From NCBI RefSeq assembly GCF_014982715.1, contig NZ_JADCJY010000001.1, forward strand, positions 372,001 through 436,000: DNA of 64,000 nucleotides, written 5' to 3'. The DNA comes from Gallalistipes aquisgranensis. GTDB taxonomy: Bacteria; Bacteroidota; Bacteroidia; Bacteroidales; Rikenellaceae. A program made the position numbers and the translations under genes. Positions 54,123 to 60,226 of this stretch are shown here, one piece after another (positions within the stretch are counted from its first letter, which is position 1; the number at the start of each line of letters is the position of its first letter). The notes beneath the pieces were generated by a model. It did no database searches. It was not told the DNA's origin and saw only the letters and a program-made list of their open reading frames with translations.

Positions 54123-54158
54123 GGATACGCGGAAGCGGTTTGCCGCTTCCGCGTATCC
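54123..54158 (-). terminator. Terminator of the steroid-reduction operon
   Basis: GGATACGCGGAAGCGG (54123-54138) pairs perfectly with CCGCTTCCGCGTATCC (54143-54158) around TTTG. The 16-base stem is the longest in the window, 18 bases past the YtfJ-like stop. No U-run follows on the minus strand. Confidence 0.8.
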
Positions 54159-54175
54159 GGCTTTGTCGGGCGGGT

Positions 54176-54721
54176 CTATTTCTTCTCTTCGGCCCTGTAT
54201 TTTTCGATGACCCGGAAGAAATCCTTTTTGTCCTGTTCGGTGAAATCCCCGTAGCGGAAGAAGTCGATCACGCCGTTCCGGCTGACCAGCAGGACGACGA
54301 ACTTGTTGTTGCAGTCGCCCAGATTCCATCCGTCGCGCAGGCTGTGGTCGGGATCGGTGTAGATGGCCGCTCCGGTCGATTTCTGCTTGGAACGCATCAC
54401 GGCGCGGAGCACGCTGTTGGGCAGCAGGGGGGCGTCCTTGAGGTTGGTCACCCCGTAACCCCGCAGTGTGGGACCTTCCACCGGATTTTTCGTCAGGTAA
54501 TCCACGAACTCCTCATTCTGTTTGTAGTGGTCGGGGTCGACATAGAAGATCAGCAGGTTCTTCTTCCCGAATTCGGGCAGGGGCAGGGGATTGTTCTGCG
54601 TGTCGCGGATGACGACCGTTTTCACCGTCGTCCCCTCCACCTCTTTCGGTGTCTTGGCCTCTTGGGCCGCGGCCGTGACCGATAACATCAGCAGCAAGGC
54701 CGGAATAGATGTTTTTTTCAT
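54176..54721 (-). CDS. YtfJ-like secreted thioredoxin-fold protein, last gene of the steroid operon
   Basis: The 181-residue protein has a signal peptide (about 1-19, ending VTAAAQ) and a thioredoxin-like fold. NLLIFYVDPDHYKQNEEFVD and FVVLLVSRNGVIDFFRYGD match the YtfJ family, whose function is unknown. No CXXC motif is present; Cys appears only once (GDCNNKF). It starts 13 bases after the second SDR, so it belongs to the same transcription unit. A secreted, non-redox partner in a cytoplasmic redox operon is odd; it may assist uptake or binding of the substrate, which is speculation. Confidence 0.8.
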   Translation of the reverse strand: MKKTSIPALLLMLSVTAAAQEAKTPKEVEGTTVKTVVIRDTQNNPLPLPEFGKKNLLIFYVDPDHYKQNEEFVDYLTKNPVEGPTLRGYGVTNLKDAPLLPNSVLRAVMRSKQKSTGAAIYTDPDHSLRDGWNLGDCNNKFVVLLVSRNGVIDFFRYGDFTEQDKKDFFRVIEKYRAEEKK

Positions 54722-54734
54722 GGTATGGTGTCGT

Positions 54735-55733
54735 TTAGATCTCTTCGAGACCGGTTTTTTCCCGGACCAGCCGTTCCGTTTCCTCCCACAGCGTGCGGCG
54801 GCAGGGTGAGCCGGTCACCCGCCGGGGGAGTCGTTTCGGCCGGCGGCCGGCGTAATAGACGGCTCCTTCCGGTGCCGCACCTCCGAGTGCCAGCCACAGG
54901 GACGTGTCGGCACCCTGCCGGGGCGTGCGGATCAGCGGCCGGAAGAGAAGATCGGCCAGCGGATCGAACCAGCGGCCCATCGTAATCATCCCCGTGCTCA
55001 CCACCCCCGGGTCGGCGCCCCAGACGCCGATACCGTGTTCCTTCATCCGGTCGGCCAGTTCCAGCGTGAAGAGCAACAGGGCGAGTTTCGAACGGGAATA
55101 GGCTCCGAAACGGGAGTAGTTTTCAGCTTTGGGCCGCAACGGGTCGCGGCCCAGCCGGCCGATGCGCCACGTGCAGGAGAGGGTGTTCACGATCCGGCTT
55201 CCGGGCCCCATGCGGTGCAGCAGCAGACGGGTCAGCAGCCAGGTGCCGGTGTAGTTCACTCCTATGGTCTGCTCCAGTCCGTCCGCCGTGGTGCGAAACT
55301 CTCCGTTCATCACACCTGCGTTGTTGATTAAGGTCTTTACGGCGATTCCGTCGCTTTCCAGTCTCCCTGCGAAAGCAAGGATCGAACCGAACGAGGAGAG
55401 GTCGAGCGGCAGCAGCCGGATGTCCGGGTTTTCAGTCGCGGTCGCGATTTCGTCCCGGACGGGCATGCTCCGCTCCATGCTGCGGCAGGCCATGACGACC
55501 CGTTTCCCTGCGAAGGCCAGCTCCTCAGCCAGTGCCCGGCCCATACCGGCGTTCGCTCCGGTCACCACATACCAGCCTTCCCTCTCAGAGCCGGACGAGG
55601 GTCCTGCCGGAGAGGACGGTGTGCAGGTTGCCGCCCTGCCGGATGCCGGTTCGGGAACATCCGTTCTTCCGGGGCGGGCGGTCCCGGCGGGGGAAGTGTC
55701 CGTTCCTGCGGTATGCGGTTTTTTATCTTCCAT
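54735..55733 (-). CDS. Short-chain dehydrogenase/reductase (retinol-dehydrogenase-like) with disordered N-terminal extension
   Basis: The protein (332 aa) has an SDR core: cofactor motif TGANAGMG (58-65), NNAG (137-140), S186 and Y212-x3-K216 (YSRSK). It resembles the retinol dehydrogenase and WW-domain oxidoreductase branch of SDRs, which act on lipophilic alcohols and steroids. The first ~50 residues are Pro/Ser/Thr/Gly-rich and precede the Rossmann fold; no Met falls between M1 and M64, so a shorter ATG start is unavailable. It overlaps the upstream SDR by 11 bases. In the operon it probably oxidises or reduces a hydroxyl group on the same lipid substrate; position and direction are unknown. 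Confidence 0.88.
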   Translation of the reverse strand: MEDKKPHTAGTDTSPAGTARPGRTDVPEPASGRAATCTPSSPAGPSSGSEREGWYVVTGANAGMGRALAEELAFAGKRVVMACRSMERSMPVRDEIATATENPDIRLLPLDLSSFGSILAFAGRLESDGIAVKTLINNAGVMNGEFRTTADGLEQTIGVNYTGTWLLTRLLLHRMGPGSRIVNTLSCTWRIGRLGRDPLRPKAENYSRFGAYSRSKLALLLFTLELADRMKEHGIGVWGADPGVVSTGMITMGRWFDPLADLLFRPLIRTPRQGADTSLWLALGGAAPEGAVYYAGRRPKRLPRRVTGSPCRRTLWEETERLVREKTGLEEI

Positions 55734-56532
55734 AGCGGTAAAATCCTGCGTGACGTTTGATCCACCGTACCAGCGGGGAGGGAATCAGCGGCGGGATGAG
55801 GACGAACAGCCGGTTGATCGCCCCCGGCATGACGCACCGTTTCCCGCGGAACATCGCCCGCAGTCCTTTCCGTGCCAGCCGTTCGGGCCGCATCAGGATG
55901 CCCAGCCGGATGCCCAGCCGCTGGAGTCGGGGCTGAAGCCCGTAGAGATCGGTAGCTACGGCGCCCGGACAGACGGCTGTTACGGTAACCCCGTAGTCGT
56001 ACAGTTCGTTGTACAGCGCTTTCGAAAAGATTTTCAGGTAACTTTTGCTGGCCGCATAGACCGCGATGCCGGGCACCGCGAATGTAGCCGCCATCGAAGC
56101 CATGTTGAGGATATGGCCGTGTCCCCGCCGTTTCATCGCTCTGCCGAACAGGTGACAGAGCAGGGTGGGAGTGGCCATGTGCAGGCCCGTCATCGTTTCG
56201 AGCCGGGAGGTGTTCACCTCGACGACGTCGTCGAAAAAGAAGATGCCCGCGTTGTTGATCAGTATCTCGATCTCCATTCCCTCCCGTTCGCAGTATCCGT
56301 ACAACTCTTCGGCGGCTTCCCTGCGCGAGAGGTCCATGCAGAGCGGCCGGGCGTCGATCCCGTACCGTCCGGCCAGTTCCGAGGCCACGTGTTGCTGTTC
56401 GGCCTCCTGGTTGCTCACCAGCAGCAGGTCGAAGCCCCGCGCCGCCAGTTGTCGGGCATATTCGAGGCCGATTCCGGAACTGGCTCCCGTGACCAGCGCC
56501 CGTCGGCGGAGAGAGGATTCCGTCTCTTTCAT
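55723..56532 (-). CDS. Short-chain dehydrogenase/reductase, candidate hydroxysteroid dehydrogenase
   Basis: The 269-residue classical SDR has TGASSGIG (15-22), NNAG (93-96) and catalytic S146, Y159 and K163 (YAASK). The C-terminal part is hydrophobic (RLFVLIPPLIPSPLVRWI), as in membrane-associated 17-beta-hydroxysteroid dehydrogenase-type SDRs. It lies 13 bases after the flavin enzyme and overlaps the next SDR. Its neighbours (5-alpha-reductase and OYE enzyme) make a 3-hydroxysteroid or bile-acid dehydrogenase the leading idea, but specificity cannot be read from the motifs. Confidence 0.87.
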   Translation of the reverse strand: MKETESSLRRRALVTGASSGIGLEYARQLAARGFDLLLVSNQEAEQQHVASELAGRYGIDARPLCMDLSRREAAEELYGYCEREGMEIEILINNAGIFFFDDVVEVNTSRLETMTGLHMATPTLLCHLFGRAMKRRGHGHILNMASMAATFAVPGIAVYAASKSYLKIFSKALYNELYDYGVTVTAVCPGAVATDLYGLQPRLQRLGIRLGILMRPERLARKGLRAMFRGKRCVMPGAINRLFVLIPPLIPSPLVRWIKRHAGFYRYGR

Positions 56533-56545
56533 GTTTTTATCCGTT

Positions 56546-57763
56546 TTATTTGCCTTCCAACCGCTCGATTTCCCGTTTCAGGCAGCCGGGCAGGTCGTTC
56601 AGGTGTTTGTGGCAGGCCATTTCGCGCGAGTACATCCGGGCGATGCAGTAGTTGGAGTGCCCGCAGTCGCAGCACGCCTCACCGGCCTTCATGCGGTTCA
56701 CGAAATCCGGCGTGTTGAGCAGGGCCCGCGCCATCGCTACGAATTCGAATCCCGAGTCGAGTACCATGTCGATCTTTTCGCGCGATACGAGGCCGCCCAC
56801 ATAGACCAGCGGCAGTTTCAGCGCCTCGCGGAAACGGAGCGCATCCTCGTAGAAATAGGCCTCTTTGAAGGGCACCGAGGGAATCATCCACCGTCCGACC
56901 ATCCGCACGCCCCAGCGCAGCCACCACGGATGCATGTACCATGTCATCGAACGGATCGGCATCTCTCCCCGCATGACGTACATCGGGGCCTTGCTCACGA
57001 ATCCGCCGCTGAGTACCAGCGCGTGGGCCCCCGAGGCTTCCAGCGCCCGGGCCACTTCGAGGCACTCGTCGATTTCGAGCCCTCCCCGGAAACCGTCCCG
57101 CATGTTGGTTTTCACCAGCACGGCCATATCGCTGCCCGCCGCCTCCATCACTTCGTCCATGCACATGCGCATGAATTTCATGCGGTTTCCGAGCTGACCT
57201 CCGTACTCGTCCCGGCGCCGGTTGGTATAGGGCGAAAGGAACTGGCTGATAAGGTACCCGTGTCCGGCATGCACCTCCACTGCGTCGAAACCCGCTTCGC
57301 GTGCCAGGCGGACGGCCTGTCCGAAGGCTTTCGCCATTTCGGGCAGTTCGGAGGCCCGGAGCCCCCTCACGAACGTGGGCGAATAGAGGTTGAATCCCGA
57401 AGAGGCGGAGACGGGCGTTTCACCCGCCATACCCGGTTTGGACATATTGCCGCAGTGGCCGATCTGAATCGAGGCCGCCGCGCCTTCGGCATGGATGGCG
57501 TCTGTGATGCGCCGCAGTCCCGGCACCGCTTCCGGCCGCATCCAGAGCTGGTGCGGAAACGAAAGACCGTTGCGTGTGACCGAAGCGTAGGCCAGCGTGG
57601 TCATGCCGATTCCTCCGGCCGCTACGCTGCGGTGGTAGTCGTAGAGCAGTTGTGTGGGGCCGTTTCCTGCACACATGCCTTCGAATGCGGCGGCCCGGAT
57701 CGTCCGGTTGCGCAGTCTGAGGGGGCCGATCTTCCCCTCCGTGAAAAGTAGCGAATCCTTCAT
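56546..57763 (-). CDS. Old-yellow-enzyme family FMN oxidoreductase, candidate steroid ene-reductase (5-beta-reductase-like)
   Basis: The protein (405 aa) is an NADH:flavin oxidoreductase barrel with IQIGHCGNMSKPG (99-111), VHAGHGYLISQFLSPYTNRR (164-183) and DEYGG. It is in the size range of single-domain OYEs and lacks the C-terminal NAD/FAD module of BaiCD and 2,4-dienoyl-CoA reductase. A Cys-rich tail (C364, C365, C367, C373, C384, C394) could bind an iron-sulphur cluster, but its spacing is not the usual CxxCxxxC. In the operon it would act on an enone of a steroid or bile acid, possibly the 4,5 double bond. It lies 89 bases after the 5-alpha-reductase gene. Confidence 0.85.
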   Translation of the reverse strand: MKDSLLFTEGKIGPLRLRNRTIRAAAFEGMCAGNGPTQLLYDYHRSVAAGGIGMTTLAYASVTRNGLSFPHQLWMRPEAVPGLRRITDAIHAEGAAASIQIGHCGNMSKPGMAGETPVSASSGFNLYSPTFVRGLRASELPEMAKAFGQAVRLAREAGFDAVEVHAGHGYLISQFLSPYTNRRRDEYGGQLGNRMKFMRMCMDEVMEAAGSDMAVLVKTNMRDGFRGGLEIDECLEVARALEASGAHALVLSGGFVSKAPMYVMRGEMPIRSMTWYMHPWWLRWGVRMVGRWMIPSVPFKEAYFYEDALRFREALKLPLVYVGGLVSREKIDMVLDSGFEFVAMARALLNTPDFVNRMKAGEACCDCGHSNYCIARMYSREMACHKHLNDLPGCLKREIERLEGK

Positions 57764-57852
57764 GCCTTATCCTTTTTGCCTGCCGGCCGTACCGGTCAGG
57801 ATTGACGTATTTGTATGATCGTGGCGGACGTATCCGGCCCCGTTTTTTTATT

Positions 57853-58620
57853 TTAATATATATAAGGTATCACCCGTTTCAGTTTTTTCCCGCGCATCTC
57901 TTCTCCGAACATCTCTCCGTAACGGTGCCAGATGGTGTTGGCCCGGGGAACGAGGTTGGCGAACGTCCATACGGCGAAGGCCGTTCCCGCCAGCGACCAG
58001 GTCAGAACGGCGAATCCAGTCCATTCGACGATCTCTCCGAAATAGTTGGCCGAGGTGACGTAGCGGAAAAATCCGCCGCGGGGCAGGTAGTGGTTCCTGT
58101 CGCCCGGCTTTCTCAGGTGGCGGATGACATGGTCGGAGTGGAGGTTGATCGCCATGCCTGCGAAAAAGAGTAGGGTGCCGGCGAGGAATTGGGGCGAACC
58201 GAGCCATGAAAGCGGGTAGGCCTCCTCCGGTGAGAAATAGAATATCCATCCGCCCTGCATACAGGCATTCAGTACGTTGAACACCACGCCCATCGTGACG
58301 ATGCCCAGGGGCATGGGGCTCGGCGTGCGGATCAGCAGCGGATAGACGAAGGCCCGGTTCAGGTAATGGAGCTGGAACAGCCCGAAAAAGACGAGCCGCA
58401 CCGCATCGTCCCGGCGGTCGGAGAACCACCACAGCAGCGTCATGGCCACGAAAACGGGCGCTTCCATCACGATCCATCCCACCCGGTTGTCGATCTTCGG
58501 TCCCCAGCGCCCGTCGCGCAACATGCCGTATCCTGCCTTGACGAAGTAAAGCGCCACGAAAACGACCGCGGCGAGGGCGATCATGATCCAGAGAAAGAGT
58601 TCGAATTGTCCGGTTGTCAT
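57853..58620 (-). CDS. SRD5A-like 3-oxo-5-alpha-steroid 4-dehydrogenase (steroid 5-alpha-reductase), integral membrane
   Basis: The protein (255 aa) has about six or seven membrane helices. Its C-terminal half is strikingly close to vertebrate steroid 5-alpha-reductases. INLHSDHVIRHLRKPGD (158-174) is followed by YLPRGGFFRYVTSANYFGEI and then a VEWTGFA block, all characteristic of SRD5A. Further matches are E53 in MEAPVF, corresponding to the catalytic Glu of SRD5A, and the Tyr in LHYLNRAFVYP (Y86). The family reduces the 4,5 double bond of 3-oxo-4-ene steroids with NADPH to give 5-alpha (allo) products. It is the first gene of a five-gene operon. The start at 58620 removes a charged prefix; 58662 is in frame but less likely. 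Confidence 0.92.
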   Translation of the reverse strand: MTTGQFELFLWIMIALAAVVFVALYFVKAGYGMLRDGRWGPKIDNRVGWIVMEAPVFVAMTLLWWFSDRRDDAVRLVFFGLFQLHYLNRAFVYPLLIRTPSPMPLGIVTMGVVFNVLNACMQGGWIFYFSPEEAYPLSWLGSPQFLAGTLLFFAGMAINLHSDHVIRHLRKPGDRNHYLPRGGFFRYVTSANYFGEIVEWTGFAVLTWSLAGTAFAVWTFANLVPRANTIWHRYGEMFGEEMRGKKLKRVIPYIY

Positions 58621-58660
58621 CGGTTTGCGTTTTTGGGGTCCGCCGGAGCGGAAAAACGAC

Positions 58661-58670
58661 ACAAGATAGA
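58661..58670 (-). promoter_or_regulatory. Weak candidate -7 element of the steroid operon
   Basis: TATCTTGT on the minus strand is one or two bases from TAnnTTTG and lies 45 bases before the 5-alpha-reductase ATG. A poor match may mean an activator is needed. Confidence 0.3.
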
Positions 58671-58742
58671 AAATTTTTCCGGGTTTTCTCCCTTCCGATG
58701 CTTTCTGGGGAGGGCGGACGGGGCGTTTCTGAAAAAAGTACA

Positions 58743-58844
58743 GAAAACTTTCAATTTTTTTTGAAAAATATATTATCCGACGACCTTTTTGGCATATATT
58801 TGGAAACCAGTGTGTTTTGAAGACCGGTTTTCGGAAAACTTTCA
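58743..58844. repeat. Repeated GAAAACTTTCA elements in the divergent intergenic region
   Basis: GAAAACTTTCA occurs at 58743-58753 and 58834-58844, 91 bases apart. The second copy overlaps the palindrome GTTTTCGGAAAAC (58827-58839), and the first overlaps an interrupted TTTCAA/TTGAAA pair (58749-58766). The two divergent operons share this 327-base control region, so a regulator could act on both. Confidence 0.45.
58795..58802 (+). promoter_or_regulatory. Alternative upstream -7 box for the RND operon
   Basis: TATATTTG matches TAnnTTTG. It would give a leader of about 140 bases before the adaptor gene. No -33 TTTG fits. Confidence 0.35.
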
Positions 58845-58874
58845 GTACGTTCCGGGTACCGCCGGATGTAAAAG

Positions 58875-58899
58875 AGTATTTATCTGCGAAATAAATACT
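58875..58899. promoter_or_regulatory. Perfect inverted repeat operator at the RND promoter
   Basis: AGTATTTAT (58875-58883) and ATAAATACT (58891-58899) are exact reverse complements separated by 7 bases. The right arm ends on the first T of the -7 box. A dimeric repressor of the TetR/AcrR type would occlude polymerase here. No regulator gene lies within the visible operon. Confidence 0.6.
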
Positions 58900-58906
58900 A
58901 AATTTG
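58899..58906 (+). promoter_or_regulatory. Main -7 box of the RND efflux operon
   Basis: TAAATTTG matches TAnnTTTG. Transcription would begin near 58914, 34 bases before the adaptor ATG. Confidence 0.6.
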
Positions 58907-58947
58907 CCCGTTCAAAAGAGTGAATGTAACGTTCAAGATCAAATAGT

Positions 58948-60171
58948 ATGAGTAGAAGAGTTTTAAGCAAACGGAACGGAAACGTGCGGGGAGTGACAGG
59001 TTCGCTCGCCCGTGTGATGGTTTTATCTTCGATGGCGCTGGCCGCGGTCTCCTGCGGTGGGAACCAGCGGGGAATGGGCATGGGCGGTGTGAAAGCCTAT
59101 GCGGTACAGACGCTGGAGCCCACTTCGGTGAGTCTGAACACCTCCTATCCTGCCTCCATTCAGGGTATGCAGGACGTGGAGATTCGTCCCCAGGTGAGCG
59201 GTTACATCACCAAGCTGTGTGTGGATGAAGGTGCGGTGGTGAAAAAAGGGCAGGCGCTCTTTCTGATCGACAAGGTGCAGTATGAGGCTGCCGTGCGCTC
59301 TGCCGAGGCTGCCGTGAAGATGTCCGAAGCTGCTGTGGCTACTTCGAAACTGACGCTGAACAACAAACAGGACCTGTATAACAAGAATATCATTTCGGAA
59401 TATGATCTTTTGACCGCCCAGAACAATCTGCGCACGGCCGAGGCTCAGCTGGCCCAGGCAAAGGCCCAGTTGATTTCCGCCCGTCAGAATCTGGAGTTCA
59501 CGACCGTGGCCAGTCCTTCGGCCGGTGTGGTGGGAACGATCCCCTACCGGGTGGGAGCGCTGGTGAGCGCTTCGTCGGCACAGCCGCTGACCACGGTATC
59601 GGATATCTCCAAGATGTACGTTTACTTCTCGATGACCGAGAAAGACCTGCTCAAGTTCGTGCGGAACGGCGGTACGGTGAAGGAGTTGCTCGCCGCGATG
59701 CCCGAGGTGCAGCTCAAGCTGGTCGACGGTTCGATCTATCCCGCCAAGGGACGTGTCGAGACGCTGAGCGGCGTGATCGACAAGAGCACGGGTGCCGCTT
59801 CGATCCGGGCCACTTTCCCCAACGACAAGAATATCCTGCGTAGCGGCGGAACGGGTAACGTGTTGGTTCCCATGCAGATGGATTCGGTTCTGACGGTGCC
59901 CCAGAAAGCCACTTTCGAATTGCAGGACAAGAAGTTCGTGTATGTGGTGACCGACAGCGCCACCGTGTCTACGCGTGAGATTCAGATATCTCCGGTTGAC
60001 AACGGTGCGGAATATGTGGTGACGGGCGGTCTGAATCCCGGTGAAAAGATCGTGGTTGAAGGTGTGGTTTCGCTGCGCGAGGGCATGAAGATTCAGCCTG
60101 TGGAGAAAGGTGCAGCCGCCGCTGTGCAGCCTGCCGCAGAGGCCGGGAAAGCAGGGGAGGCCGCCGAATAG
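58948..60171 (+). CDS. RND periplasmic adaptor lipoprotein (AcrA/MexA-like)
   Basis: The 407-residue protein has a lipobox (SMALAAVSC, Cys36). It shows the RND adaptor plan: a lipoyl half (MQDVEIRPQVSGYITKLCVD), an alpha-hairpin (about 110-185), the returning half (FTTVASPSAGVVGTIPYRVG), a beta-barrel and a membrane-proximal domain (LVPMQMDSVLTVPQKATF). The C-terminal 25 residues are Ala/Glu-rich. It bridges the RND pump and the outer-membrane channel. It is the first gene of the operon, divergent from the steroid operon with a 327-base shared control region. Confidence 0.95.
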   Translation: MSRRVLSKRNGNVRGVTGSLARVMVLSSMALAAVSCGGNQRGMGMGGVKAYAVQTLEPTSVSLNTSYPASIQGMQDVEIRPQVSGYITKLCVDEGAVVKKGQALFLIDKVQYEAAVRSAEAAVKMSEAAVATSKLTLNNKQDLYNKNIISEYDLLTAQNNLRTAEAQLAQAKAQLISARQNLEFTTVASPSAGVVGTIPYRVGALVSASSAQPLTTVSDISKMYVYFSMTEKDLLKFVRNGGTVKELLAAMPEVQLKLVDGSIYPAKGRVETLSGVIDKSTGAASIRATFPNDKNILRSGGTGNVLVPMQMDSVLTVPQKATFELQDKKFVYVVTDSATVSTREIQISPVDNGAEYVVTGGLNPGEKIVVEGVVSLREGMKIQPVEKGAAAAVQPAAEAGKAGEAAE

Positions 60172-60226
60172 GGCGTACTGTTCCGTTGAACGGTATGATC
60201 GGTAAAATAATTACAGAAAGAGAATT

